Shown here piece after piece: positions 21,191 through 37,329 of a stretch of 64,000 nt of DNA. Source of the DNA: Pholiota molesta (Eukaryota; Basidiomycota; Agaricomycetes; Agaricales; Strophariaceae); assembly GCA_014925825.1 (NCBI GenBank), contig JACGCK010000074.1, positions 1 through 64,000 on the forward strand. Direction: 5' to 3'. Each line of letters opens with the position of its first letter. The first letter of the stretch is position 1. Below the pieces are notes generated by a model. That model saw nothing but the letters and a program-made list of their open reading frames with translations, searched no databases and had not been told where the DNA came from. The position numbers and the translations under genes were made by a program.

Positions 21191-22732
21191 TCAAACCAGG
21201 GCATTCAAGTTTGACGGGGGAAAATGAACCTGGGGCACCATCTGCACCGATTTCATCATTGGCAAAGGGAGGATATTAGTACCCTGGATACGACACCCAA
21301 TCCCAAGCAACCCAAGCACCCGAGCTTCTGCGATGAGCGCTGCGTGATCCTGTGCGCGAAAACCATGGCCATGACGTGGAACCATAATATTTATATAGTT
21401 GAGAGAACCTAGTGGTTGGGATTCTTCCGTTGACTTGGGAACGGCCGTTTTTAGCGATCTGGATGTACCTTGCGGGTTCAGAAAATGTGCGCGTCTCTGT
21501 CTTGCCATAAGAAGAACGGGCCAGGCGTTTATGGTTCCAAGGTCCAGATTACGGAGCTGTGGCAAAAGCACGTACGACGCCATTTTCTCCAATGAAACCG
21601 TATGGATGTGTAACCCCAATGGCAGATGGAGGTATCGCACGTTTGATATGACTTCGAAAAGCCGTTCAAGCGAGCCATGGGTGGTTTCGCGGTGTCGGCG
21701 TCTAATTGCGAACCCGTGAACAGCGTTGCCGCGGGGAAGATAGTCGCTTAAATGCAATATTTGGAGACTTTTGGTAGACGCTCGAAAGAGCTCTGTGTAC
21801 AAGGGAGTGTCCCAGTCTTGAAAGTGGTCATGCATCTGGATCCAGGCGTATTTAAGTACTGGGAAGCGAAGATGTGAAAATAACCGCGTGTCTGCACTCG
21901 GAAACAATAACTTGAGTCGCAATGTTTTTAGCGCGTGCATTGTAACGACATCCTTCCATAGTGTATTGTTCATGTGAAGGAGATTGGAGAATTTGACATA
22001 GAAAAATGCATCTTCGAGTTGTAAGGCGGTAAAATGAAAGATCGTAATGAACTCTTCCGGCGACATGGCGATTTTTCCGAAATCCATGGTAGTAAGGTGG
22101 TCCCATGGTAGGTGAAGGGCTGTCGGGTCAAGACCATTTGTAAGGCGAACATCGACTTTGCGCAAGTGTGGTGCATTTCGTAACCCACAAAATCGAATGC
22201 AGACATCCGGGGGGAATGATGAAAGTGGATTGGAACGCGTGTTGATGAACCATATGGTTACAAATTTTAGGATTGTGAATTGCGCCCCGTCAATTGTAAG
22301 AAATTCTATAATGTCGGGGTTGCCATAGACGGGACAGCTCAACGCTTCTATCCGGTGGAGGTGCGGTATGATGACGCGGCGGACGATGCTGAAAGACCAT
22401 CCATTGCAAACCATATCAAAAACGATAGATAATGGGTTCTGGCGGCTGCGTGTCGTGCAGATAGATAATTGGTATAACAAGGGATTTGGTCCCAGAGTGT
22501 AACGTGGCCTGGTAAAACGAATGTGGTCCCAGAAGGAAGGCGTTGACCGAATAATCTCGACCCATCTGCGACAGACTAGACTGAGGATGTACCGTGGATC
22601 TGAACGTTGCAGTGGCAGAAGGACAGGCTCGTTGGCGCCAACGTGTTCGAAAATGAACCGTAAAAGAGTGGTTGAAAAATGCTGTAGCAGGTTCCGAGCG
22701 GGAATTGACCTTGCAGGTGATGTGCTTGCCAT
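21191..22732 (-). CDS. F-box-like protein (513 aa)
   Basis: Single-exon frame. Residues about 15-72 form an F-box-like helix set: LLRFIFEHVGANEPV, then a segment with ILSLVCRRWVEIIRSTPSFW, the usual mushroom F-box signature (SLVCRRW..I..STP.LW). The remainder is a Leu-rich, irregular repeat-like region typical of the very large F-box families of Agaricomycetes. Such proteins usually act as substrate adaptors of SCF ubiquitin ligases through Skp1; the target cannot be told from sequence. The start Met at 22732 leaves a short lead before the F-box. No signal peptide or membrane span. Confidence 0.85.
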   Translation of the reverse strand: MASTSPARSIPARNLLQHFSTTLLRFIFEHVGANEPVLLPLQRSDPRYILSLVCRRWVEIIRSTPSFWDHIRFTRPRYTLGPNPLLYQLSICTTRSRQNPLSIVFDMVCNGWSFSIVRRVIIPHLHRIEALSCPVYGNPDIIEFLTIDGAQFTILKFVTIWFINTRSNPLSSFPPDVCIRFCGLRNAPHLRKVDVRLTNGLDPTALHLPWDHLTTMDFGKIAMSPEEFITIFHFTALQLEDAFFYVKFSNLLHMNNTLWKDVVTMHALKTLRLKLLFPSADTRLFSHLRFPVLKYAWIQMHDHFQDWDTPLYTELFRASTKSLQILHLSDYLPRGNAVHGFAIRRRHRETTHGSLERLFEVISNVRYLHLPLGLHIHTVSLEKMASYVLLPQLRNLDLGTINAWPVLLMARQRRAHFLNPQGTSRSLKTAVPKSTEESQPLGSLNYINIMVPRHGHGFRAQDHAALIAEARVLGLLGIGCRIQGTNILPLPMMKSVQMVPQVHFPPSNLNALV

Positions 22733-22739
22733 GTCGTCA

Positions 22740-23460
22740 CAGCGTCGAAGTCGATAAATCTTGAGATTGGATGGTATTATCGAAGTGCTTACAGGAAGTG
22801 TGACTTGGTGGGGAAGAAAAGACGAGTCGATGACAGGGAGCAGTAGAAGTAGTTCGGGCGGTACCTGTTTACGTTCCCGCAGAAAATCAACAGACCCTGA
22901 AGCAAACAGGCTCCGCTAAGCCTCCACCCCATTTTGAATGAGCACGACCCATCTCCTTAAAACTGAGTTTACGGCAGACATGTTCAGTTCCAAAACTTAA
23001 AATCGGTTGCAGGTGATAAATAGCGACATTATTTGGCGGAAGAAGACCTTGAGAAGAGCCTCGCAGAGATGGGGAGGGTGGCCAATGAGGTGATAATTGG
23101 GATGTAGTGTCCAAACTCGGACTGCCCATTTAATTTACCCGCAACATTCCATACCGTGACGCGAGAGATACCAAGACCACGACACCTTTTCTAGCATGCG
23201 TTTTTTGTGTAGCTGCATTGATTACTGACGTACGAGTATGGTGGAAAACGGGCAGAAAAACACGACATGCATCCAGTAATCGTTTCAGAAGGTTATTGCA
23301 TCAACCATGAGCTCTGAGCTTATACTTTGTTTTCTCGTCGTTATCGCGCATGGAGTGGCCAAAATATAAGCGGATGTCAACGTCAAGGTGATTATTATGT
23401 ACATGATTATTTCTCCTCGCAACTACACCTCGGCCATTCATCACATTCGCAACCCAAATC
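22740..23460. other. No gene seen
   Basis: Lies between the start of the F-box gene and the 3' end of the GH131 gene. Short frames only (for example 22887-23129 on minus). Confidence 0.45.
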
Positions 23461-23463
23461 CAC

Positions 23464-24706
23464 CTACGAAGGTGAAATCGTAACACAATCATCCCCACTG
23501 TCCTCGATGAAGATTCCACCAAAAATAAGACCCTCATACACATTAGATTCTTGGAATCCTTGATGAAGAACATCAATACCGAGTGGTCCCGTGGGCTCCT
23601 TGAAGACGCCAGTATGGAATTGACCTCCACCAGTATTGTTGTTGAACGCAGGACCTGCGACTCTTTTCAATAGTGTGTAGCCTTTCGAGTAGTATACGGT
23701 AAGAAGACTGTACGGCAAAGTAAATGAGAGAAGTTTGGAGAAGCCGTATGACAACCAACTTGGATGTCCAACCTATCGTCACAGCAAAATTATGCCATAC
23801 ATCGAATTCGAAAGGCGTTTGGAAGAACGTTGTTTCAGGGCTATTCGCTTGCAGTCCGGCTAGGCGGAGCGTCTTGGGATCGTGGACTGTTGGGTCGAAG
23901 GACCGGTTGAATGGCGTTCCCGTGAGGAAGGTAAACTGCGAAGTGCTGAAATCAGCTGTTTCATGCCATCCAGGCTATTTGGTTAGGTTTTCGCAACAAA
24001 TTAAGTGATCTCGCATTGATTTGAATGGAGAATCGCGTACGTGATATTCATGCGAGAAATTCAATGGGCGTAGGGGGTCATTCCGGATTGACCAATGGAA
24101 CGTAGTCGTCCCTTGTACGGTGATGTCGCTCCCATTGTTCGTGGCGGGTATAAGCTCTGAGCGCCTGAACCCAACCTGCGGTTCTGGTGGATCTCCTCCA
24201 GGCAAAAATATGGATTGATCACTATAATAGTTAGAATTTCAATAAGGAAGCTGTATCGCTTACTGAATTTATACAAACGTATGGTGCTCACCTTATCGTG
24301 ACTTCAACGGGTTTGGCTGATTTCGGAATGTCAAACTTGTCGAAAGGAAATTTGAAATGCAGTCAGTAGATGGCGATGGTAATACAGCGATTAATCACCA
24401 TAGAAGGCGGAATTCCCTCGGGAAATTTGATGATTTCTGCCCAAGTCTGATCTAAAAAATTCTTGTCTATCAATTCGAACCTCCGTTAACTGGGTAGTAG
24501 CACTTACTTTGCCCATGCACGAACTGATGGTCGAAAATACTCGAATTTTTATCAAAATCAGCAGGGGTCATTTTTTGTGGAACCCGTCCGTCGAAAAGCA
24601 AAGTGCATTTCTTGCCAGGTGCACCGCTGCTGGTAGCCGAAGAAGCGCCGAGCATGGCGTTTATGAGAGAGAACGAAACAACAAGTTGGAAAGCGAGAGT
24701 CTTCAT
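23464..24706 (-). CDS. Secreted glycoside hydrolase family 131 protein (311 aa, six exons)
   Basis: Exons 24508-24706, 24399-24451, 24292-24335, 24041-24221, 23760-23974 and 23464-23707 join in phase to 311 residues. Residues 1 to about 20 are a hydrophobic signal peptide (MKTLAFQLVVSFSLINAMLG). The body shows the GH131 pattern: LLFDGRVPQ, then GFRRSELIPATNNGSD, TFHWSIRNDPLRPL, FTFLTGTPFNR, DVWHNFAVTIGW and GLIFGGIFIEDS. GH131 enzymes are fungal beta-glucanases acting on beta-1,3-, beta-1,6- and beta-1,4-glucans. The protein should act outside the cell on plant or fungal wall glucan. The length is that of a catalytic domain alone; no cellulose-binding module is present. The family call is from recall of the motif pattern. 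Confidence 0.88.
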
Positions 24707-25734
24707 TTTCTTTGGCCGGTGGCTGGTCTCAGAAGAGGAACGTAGCGATGCAAGGAATCGACTGTCCCAATGTAAGCTACTTATGCAAATACTGGCGTTC
24801 TGACGGTGAAACCTCGTCGAATTCGATTATTTCCTGAGAGAATTTTTTAGAAAACCAAAATGATCAAATGGACTCGTGATTATTCTTCGAGGGTACATAG
24901 AGCGAACACCCCAAAAAGAAGCCATTGGACCACGATATCGAAATATAAATAACGAACACCTCAAGCAGATCTTAACTTTTACTTAACTTAGAACGCCAAC
25001 TCAATTATAGGCTGCACAAAGATGCTGGAGAGCACACAACAAACGCTTCACAAATTCAAATTATTAGCCCGTGTTCGACAAGTATTAGTACGCTGTCTGA
25101 AGCACGTGGGGACTCGGGAGGCATAAGTATTGCCTTCCTTAGTCTCCCATCGTACTTACTTGCGCCCGTTATATGGAATCAATGATGGTAAATCCGCTGT
25201 GAGGATGTTTTGGGACATTTTCGCATGCTCTGGGTGGTTCTATCCATGTAAATACTTTTTGTAACGTAGCATAAAATTGGTGGACAGCCATGATGGTACA
25301 ACGCTGTTGCGACTTGGTTGCGGCGCGTGCAAGACGCGTGAGTCGAAAGCAGGGGGGCGATGAATTAGATAATATTTTCTCATCGCCAGTACATGTCGGC
25401 CACGCAGTGGCTTGTACCCGAACAATTCCTACACTTGCCACTCTTCCTCATCAGAACAACACAAACGCAATGGAGATCGTTCTGTATCTGGGATCTACAC
25501 AGGAGGGTGATTCCCTATCATGGAAACCCCCGAAAACTCTTTTACCGAGGGATATGGGTTAAGTATCCGGAGCTTTGAAGGTTCCACGGACGTCAACGGT
25601 TACAGGACAAGCTACTAGGGAAGCAAGAGGGCAACATCGCTACTCTGGGCATCTATACGAGGTCAATCTTCGCTTCATTGTACTGTGTATATCTTTGCGA
25701 TCATCCATTTGACACTTCACATTCTAGATAAAGT
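24707..25734. other. Intergenic region between divergent GH131 and F-box genes
   Basis: About 1 kb between two genes transcribed away from each other, so it should hold both promoters. Short frames only; no clear TATA box was singled out. Confidence 0.45.
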
Positions 25735-27265
25735 ATGATTCAATCCATCAGCCGCCCTCCAATGAAGAATCTAAAATTCTCCCTGCCATCCCGCAACTCT
25801 GCCTCTTTCACTTCTTCGACTCCTTTCATCGAACGAAACTACGACATTCCTTCGAGCCTTGAAGACTCTATTCAACGCTCTATGACTCAATCCACGCTAC
25901 CTCAGGAGCTCATTGAAGGCATCATCGACGAACTGGGTCAAGATAACGAAGTAGAAACACTAAAGCGCTGCTCGCTTGTATCCCATGCCTTCGTCTTCCA
26001 GTCCCAGAAATACTTGTTTCGCGCCATCGACCTCGACCGTCGTTTACCAAGGAAGAAGTACTACCAACGCTTTCACCGCCTCATAGGCACTCGCCCACAT
26101 CTCGGCGCTCATGTTCGCGAGCTACGACTCGGTGACAATGGGGAGGACGATTTCGACGGTACTGGCGCCGACGTCTCCTGGATTACAAATACCAAGACCC
26201 TACCTCACACCCTTCAACTTCTTCCTCGCCTCGAATCCTTTTCTCTTAGCTTCAACTCAGAGCTCACGTCATGGAAGGGTCTCCCAGCTGACTTGCGAAG
26301 CTCCATCGGTCGCCTGTTCCGTTTACCCACCCTTCATAGTGTCTCCCTCGAGTTCGTTACTGCGTTCCCGCCACAACTCCTCATGTCACTTGGGCAGATG
26401 CGCACGCTTAGCCTTTCATGCGTCGAAGTCGATCCCACGGCCCCATTACCCATCGACACCGAGTACATGAAGTCTCGCTGGGGCATGCAGTTGCAGAACT
26501 TATTCCTCCGCGGAACCTCGCCAGTCACGATTTCTGTCATCGCCAAAGCACTCGGTTCTGCTACCTGGCCCACTTTACGCCGCCTCGCAGTTACGCCGAC
26601 GTTTGAGAGCGGCTTCTCTGAAGCTATAGGCGAACTCATCAAACACAGTGGCGAAAATCTGAAGACTTTCGAGTGGTTACCCTCGATCCATTTTGGTAAG
26701 CCTATCCTTTGGTCCCTCCTTGGTCCCTCCTATCTTCACTTGCTTCTATGATTTGTACCGCCATTCGGTTACTTGCGGTCTTCCACCTATTTTTGCGCGC
26801 GTTCTTTTCTATTCTAATGTCAGGACGTTCCCACTGACTGACTTCATCACTCCAGCCTCCTCCGCTGGCCCCATCCACATCGCTTCTTTACCCCAGCTGC
26901 GCCACCTTCGGTTCGCCGTGAGCTTCCGCAGATCCCACGCGAACGGCCCGTTCCCAGAAGTGCTTCGCCTGCTCGGCCAGCTCTCGCACGCGCCCAACGC
27001 GATCGAATCGATCATCATCGACTGCCACTGCGTGCGCGTGGGGGAGAAAATCGCCGCGGAGTGGCGCCCGATCGACAGAGTGCTGTCGAAGCCGGCGTTT
27101 GGGGGCCTCAGGCAGCTCCGCGTACGCCTCTCGACCAGCACGACGTCGGCGATGGAACGCCACAATTTCACGATTGCATTCCAGGATCTGCTGCCGATGC
27201 TGCAGAGCAAGGGCGCAGTGATCTCCGTTACGACGTTGGCGGATATCCCGGCATGGTGCGATTGA
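25735..27265 (+). CDS. F-box domain protein (456 aa, two exons)
   Basis: Exon 1 is 25735-26695 and exon 2 is 26856-27265. The intron is 160 nt (GTAAGC..CACTCCAG, with CTGAC branch-like words) and the phases agree. The F-box-like part is near residues 54-100: LPQELIEGIIDELGQDNEV, then CSLVSHAFVFQSQKYLFR, a pattern common in mushroom F-box proteins. The rest is Leu-rich without a named repeat. It probably acts as an SCF ubiquitin-ligase adaptor. An earlier acceptor (ATGTCAG at 26822) would run into a stop, which is why the later one is chosen. Part of exon 2 and the 3' flank occur again, inverted, at 60293-60588. Confidence 0.85.
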
Positions 27266-27329
27266 ACGATGATCAGAGGGGTGGCCGTCATCACCTGTAC
27301 AGGTTTCAAGGGTTTGATTAAGTATAAGA

Positions 27330-28106
27330 TACGACGATAGGCCGATTCGTTAGGTTGTGAAGATATATCTCGAGCAGCTCCATAAAGTCTAATGTACGAC
27401 CCAACGTCAAAGACGAAATGATATATACGCATCATTATAAGAATTGTACTTGACAATGCACCAAAAGCCTTTGAAATCGAATCCATCGACCACTTGTGAT
27501 CTGGCACACGACGCCGCCCAAAACGGCATGAGGAAAGAAATTAGCAGGAAGATTGGTCGTGTGCCCAAATCACCAAGAAAGGCGCGGAGTAATCGTGAGT
27601 GTGCGTTCGAACATTGCGTGTTCATGAGTAGAAATCGAAGCACAAGCTCAATATCGAGGTCGAGGTAGATAGAAGGACGATTTTGTTTCAAAAAACGGTG
27701 GCAAATAAATACTGTTAAGATGTTGCGTGAAGAACGAAAAAATGATTAGTTGGAGATACATCAGAGAAGAGATGAGTAAGTAGTAAGTAACAGCAAAAGA
27801 GCAAAAAGGTAAACGGGATGAGTAGGAAAAATGTAAAGGACTATATAGCAAAAAACAAAAAGCAACCGGGAAGGGGTGGTACAACAAGCAAAAGAGCGGC
27901 TGACAGGGAGAAGCAGTCAAAATTCGATACAAATGAAAAAGAAAAAAGCATGCGAAAAAACATCTAGGAGGGTCGTTTGTAATCAAGCGAAAAAGAAAAG
28001 AAAAACTTCTCGAGCCCCAGTCGACGCAACAAACGAGTCGCCGTCTAAATGTGCGCCCTCCATATCGCCGAGAGTCGGAAGGAAAGCGAATCAACAACCC
28101 CGTCTT
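27330..28106. other. Spacer between converging genes, duplicated elsewhere
   Basis: 3' flanks of the F-box gene (+) and the kinase gene (-). The part from about 27420 reappears inverted at 63325-64000 with moderate divergence. Short Arg/Ser-rich frames here are not convincing genes. Confidence 0.55.
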
Positions 28107-32235
<4,129 letters not shown>

Positions 32236-32239
32236 AACT

Positions 32240-33190
32240 ATTCCCGAGTTGAGATCACGCTCCGCAGTTTAATATCGAATGGGCATGAGTAAAGCAGAGT
32301 ATGTACCTTGAGGTGGTTGGGAATCATTCAAGATTTGAGAGGTCACCACCAGCAAACTGATTATATCTAGCGGAATAAATCGCTGCAACTTGCAAACTGC
32401 GAGAGAGACAAATGTTGCAACAACTTTCTCTAGCTTATAAGCATATTAACAAGTCAAAGCGCATACAGACATGCGAATGGGATGAATCGTAATTGCATAC
32501 TTGGCATCTCACAGCTGCCACTCGCTGCGAGCGTTGCTCGAGAGTCGAGCCCAACTCGAGCCTCGACCGCAATGTCGTACTTGTCTATTCCAGGCCGCGA
32601 TTCCGGGCTTCAAGGCTTGATTTCTGCGCCTCAACTGTGCCTGGCCACTTGCCTCTCGACATCAACCACCCCGAGCAGTGAGCACGGTCAAAACGACTTC
32701 CAGAGGTTGCGACCACGCTTCGCAGTTCAATATCGGTTTGAGATGGGTAAAGCAGAGTATGTATCTGGTGCATAATCGCAAGCATAATTGTATTTGAAAA
32801 TTCTTGGGAGATTTGAGAGGTCATCACCAGTTAATAATATATGCCAGAATAAATTGCTTCAAACTTGCAAACCGCAAGAGACAATTACAAACGCTGCCAG
32901 TATTTTTCTAGCTCATGAACATATTCACAAGTCAAAGCGCATACAGACATGCTCCTGGGATTAAGTGTGTTTGAATGCTTGGCAGTTCACATCCACGACT
33001 CGCTGCGAGAATTCCTCGAGAGCCGAGCCCAACCTCGACTCCAGACTCCCATCTTCGACATCTCAGCACAGTTCAGTGATTAATACTCTTTGGCTGCGCC
33101 ATCTTATTCTACCTTATTTCCTATTAATTACTCTATTACTTTATCACTTTTTCATTCATTCTCTGCACCTCGGTACCCTCGCCCATCAAC
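32240..33190. repeat. Tandem duplication, period about 470 bp, diverged
   Basis: Blocks near 32255-32560 and 32705-33045 correspond in order. Shared stretches: ATCACGCTCCGCAGTT / ACCACGCTTCGCAGTT, GTAAAGCAGAGTATGTA, GATTTGAGAGGTCA, AAGTCAAAGCGCATACAGAC and CGAGAGTCGAGCCCAAC / CGAGAGCCGAGCCCAAC. No coding role seen. Confidence 0.75.
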
Positions 33191-33200
33191 ATCTTTCTCA

Positions 33201-33452
33201 ATGACCAATGTCACTCCCAACGCTAGAGAAGCGAGCGGCGCTCCCGCGTCTGCTCCAGGCAATGCGTACAATTCCGAGGAAGCCCGGCTTCGAGTTGAGG
33301 GTTTTAAGACCCTCGTCGACGATGTTGTCGAAGGCCGAGTTCCTTCCAGGGAATTCCTTTCGAAGCTCAAAGATCTCCGCAGTGACGCCCTTGCGCCTCA
33401 ACTGCGCTTCGTCATTTGCCTATTACTCAACATCCACCACCTCGAGCAGTGA
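33201..33452 (+). CDS. Short unknown protein or fragment (83 aa)
   Basis: From the ATG at 33201 the frame reads MTNVTPNAREASGAPAS, then EEARLRVEGFKTLVDDVVEG and REFLSKLKDL, and ends LLLNIHHLEQ. The acidic helical middle (RVEGFK.LVDDVVEGR.P..EFL) resembles a short N-terminal domain I recall from several mushroom proteins of unknown role, but I cannot name it. The last part changes character (ICLLLNIHHLEQ), so the frame may have run into an intron or a truncation. It could be a fragment of a larger gene. Confidence 0.45.
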   Translation: MTNVTPNAREASGAPASAPGNAYNSEEARLRVEGFKTLVDDVVEGRVPSREFLSKLKDLRSDALAPQLRFVICLLLNIHHLEQ

Positions 33453-33459
33453 TCATAGG

Positions 33460-34542
33460 CAAAACATCAGCGACTTCATTGATTCACCCTCACCTGTCCG
33501 CATATACTCGCTCATATCGCCTCTGACGCACTTCCTCTGTTGAAAACCATTTCCATATCCTGTAAACTTTCACTTCATCCCCGAAGCTCCTGGCGAAATT
33601 CGAGCGAAAGTCATCTTAGGCCGACGCAATCCTCAAACCCTAGCGTATATATATCAAGTAAAACACCACATACATTCACAGTTCTCCATAACATGAGAAT
33701 AACGCTTTCATTTGCGTACACAGGGTAGTCCTTGAGTAGCCTGGAATCGGCCTTGGCAGTGAGAGCAGCAAACATAACGATCCAACCAAAGCGAGCCTTG
33801 AGAGAGCCTCGAAGTCGAGAGCAATGACGTGCTCGACAACATCGGGCCGCTATCCCCGGGCTTCACTTCTGCGACGTCGGACCTTGGCTGTCACTCTACC
33901 TCACCCACCGCCAGCATCGTCGAAACGACTTCTTGGATTCTTCATCTACTCTCCGCATATACTCGCCCATATCGCCTCTGAGGCACTTTCGCTGCTATGA
34001 ACCAGCTATCCTGAGAGGCTACTGGCGAAATTCATCTGACCCGAGGCGAGCCCTGAAAACGAACCGTGGCGTACATGTCAAGTAAGCCACCGCATACGTC
34101 CACAGTCCTCCATAATAACCGCCCTTTCCGGGCGCTCATAGATACTTAGCAATCGAAAATGCCGGTGCAACATTAAAACAAGAACGCACGCCCAGGAAGT
34201 CGTCTAATAGCATGCTCCTAGCACGTGTACACTATCACGGCCACGCTGGTTCCACCCCCCAATGACATAGCGCCGAGATGGGAGCCCAAGTTCACGGATC
34301 CAGCGGTCGAGCTTCGGAACTATGCCATGATTTCCGACTCTCAACGCTATCCAGCGCCAATTTGACAACCCAGCCTGGAACTCGTGGGGAGCTTGTACAA
34401 CGTCAAGTACGCTCCACTAGACGTAAGTTTACAGCCCGTAATTACCGTCCTTTAACTTAGCCTCTATTCCGCTCCACCAGAACCTCTGGGAGCTTTTCAA
34501 TAACCGCACGGCCTTCATCCTCTGCGAAACTCCACAGGAAAG
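33460..34542. other. No gene seen
   Basis: Short frames only. Several phrases echo the tandem duplication at 32240-33190 (for example CTCCGCATATACTCGCCCATATCGC near 33950 and a like stretch near 33500). Confidence 0.4.
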
Positions 34543-37323
34543 ATGAGTGCAATACCCATGCCAGAAGACGAGGAACAGCCAAAGTACGTCACTCATTCCT
34601 CCTCCACCTTCCTTTTCCTAAATATATGCGCAGACCCGTCTACTTCACCCCGACCAAATCCGCCGCCCGCATCCTCGAAGAACTAGTCCGCAAACCCGAC
34701 TCCTTGGACAACTACTCCAAGACGTCGTTCCAAACATTGACATCGACGTCCAACTCGGACGATACAGCAGACGCAAGCCACACGCCTCGCCCACACCCTC
34801 GCCCTATTTCACCTCCATCACATGTTCCACTAGGCCCTCGTTCCAAGACTCCGCCACCGCCTCAGCCTCATGCTTCTAGTAAGCCATTTCCATCTCACAC
34901 ATCCGCACCGATAATAACATCTCACTTCGCCTCTTTAGCAACGTCATCTAAAGACAGCCCCAGGCGCTCGTCAGACTCAACCTCCACATCCCGCCAGTCC
35001 AAAAGCACGTCCAAGAGCCTCCCTCGCCACCCCGCCAAAGCCCACGACGACCGCCGCCACCGCCGCCACCACAGCGATCCCAGCACAGGAACACCGCCCC
35101 CCGATGCACAACACCACGCGCACCACCGCTATGCGCGCTCGCACTCCCGCTTCACGTCCGACTCCATAACCTCGATCATGGCGGTAACGGCGGAACGCCT
35201 GGCGCGCGAGACGGCGCGGGCGAACGAGGCGGAGAGGCATGCGACGGAGGTGCTGTCGATGTTTAAGACGACGCACGAGGCGAAGGTCAAGCTGGAGAGA
35301 GAGGTGCAGAGAGCGAAAGACGAGCTGGGGCTATATAAAGTTCAGCTGGATGTTGCTCAAAAAGGTATGTCTGATTTTCATTCTCGAGCCATATCAAGCC
35401 GCGAAATGGCATGCTAATACCAGCATTTAGAGATATTTCGCGCGCAAGAGGTGGTCGACAAGGTCGAGCGTCAACGGGCGGATTTGGAGGAAGAACTGCT
35501 GCGCACGAAGGACAAATTGCGAAAGCTGGCGCGGGATCTCGCAGTCGAACACGCACTGGAAGAAGGGAGACGGCTTGGTTTCGAGGAAGGTTTGCGACAG
35601 GGCAGAGCGTTGCAACCAGACCCAGAGCCCTTGGATGATGTCTATGTCAAAGTGCCAATGAAGAAGCGAGATATGAGGGGCGATGACGATCATGCTTCAC
35701 GCATAACGACGCATATATATCCTTCTGATTCTAAATCGACGAGGTACGCCGCGTTTTCTTTGATTGCCCGCCTGCGTACTTATGAAAATATACCAGACAC
35801 GAATCTCATCCTCGCCGTCGTTCTCCCAAACGTCATGAGGATGCTCAAAGCGTAGCGACCTCGCGTCCTCAAGAAGGATCATCAGAGCTCTCTCAGTCAA
35901 TATATCCGCAAGTCTCGACCTACAACCCGAAGCCCGTCCGCGATTCGAATGTCGGATCTTCCTCAAAATACCACTCAGAGAGCACTCCAGACGTCGCCAG
36001 ATACGCACAACCTCTCCCAATGCCCACCATCACCACGCCTACTCCCTTGCGCGTCCCGTCAACGCAGCCACCAATACCTCCAGCCATCGCTCCTCATTCG
36101 CATACGGCGCCGTCAGACCCTCATCTCCATGTGGCGAACCCGCCAGAACGCATCAAAGTAAAACCCGTAAAACCCTCTGACGGCCGTATCCATCCCATCG
36201 CCATCCACAACAGTCCCAGCGGCGCGCACGACACTTTTGTCCTCCCTCCTGATGGGTACATACCCATAGCAGGACCAGGCTCCGTCATCTCGCTGCCGGC
36301 TCCACACGAGTTGAGTTACCCTGTCGCCGCTGAAGCGCCGCCGCGTCCGCCAGCGGCGGAAGAAGGCCCTTCGCGACCACGCTCTGGCGGCAGAGGCGAA
36401 CAGCCACGCCTGCGCGTCGCAAATCCTTATCCTCCTACCAATCGTCGGCCCTTACCAAGTACGGACGCGCAAAGCAATCGTACTTATTCGACGAGAACCG
36501 GACGTGATACAGAGAAGACGGAGCAGGAGCAGCGCGCACCACCACCAACTCATCATACATACACAACACGATCGGGACGCGATGCAGAGACGACAGAGCA
36601 GGAACAGCGCGCACCACCGCCCACGACGCCTGCACGGTCGCTCTATGACAGACCGACGTCGACGGCCCCCGTGCGTCCGCCCTCTGGTGGTCCTGGGCGC
36701 CGTACGCGCGAGGTTATGCTCCCTACACCAATGGGCGATCCTTTCGACGATCCTACCACGGCGAATGGAAACCACCTACGGCCTCGAAGTGCTACGCCTG
36801 GCGGCGCGCCGTATGGACGGCCTACGCTGCATACGAGCTTCCGCTCGCCCGAGAAAAGATCTTCTAGTACGACTCCTCCTGATATTCAAGTCGAAACCCC
36901 AGTCAGTCTTCTTCAATCTTTTTCGCCTTTCAGATTTACTAACTTCAGCGTATTCAGAGCACGCGCACGGTACCGTCTAACAGGACAACCATGGTGGATC
37001 CCATTCTCCTTACGCCCGAGAGCGCCAACAGGCCCATTGCCCTCCCAGACCACCACCACCACACAGACCACCACCACCACACCGACCTGCCCGACAACAC
37101 CGCGCTGGGCATCTACTCTACAGGCAAAGGCGATGAGAAGATAGAAATGACCTTACCGGATAATAACTTTCCACCCGGCTTTGTGCCGCTCAGCCCCATT
37201 CCTGGTATGGAGAATTTGAACCCGTATCCGCCTGGGTTTGCGCCAACGATGCCGCGCGATCATCCCAGCGGGATGGCGGACTTCGTGTATTCCACGCCGT
37301 CTGTTAGGACTGCAGCCCTGTGA
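34543..37323 (+). CDS. Conserved coiled-coil protein of unknown function (851 aa, five exons)
   Basis: Exons 34543-34583, 34634-35364, 35431-35743, 35797-36901 and 36958-37323 join in phase to 851 residues. The start MSAIPMPEDEEQPK followed by PVYFTPTKSAARILEELVRK is a motif I recall as conserved at the N terminus of a family found across Agaricomycetes. Residues about 70-190 are Ser/Pro/His-rich and probably disordered. Residues about 197-315 form a charged coiled coil (AEEHAT-like heptads, LEREVQRAKDELGLYK, RADLEEELLRTKDKLRKLA). The rest is Pro-rich with a repeated YTTRSGRDAETTEQEQRAPP unit (two copies) and a His cluster (HHHHTDHHHHTD). No enzyme motif or membrane span. Likely a cytoplasmic scaffold; function not known. 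Confidence 0.85.
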
Positions 37324-37329
37324 TTTATG

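Noticed and set aside
26809..27507. Minus-strand 232-codon frame over the F-box gene exon 2
   Set aside because: Antisense shadow of a better-supported plus-strand exon; no domain.
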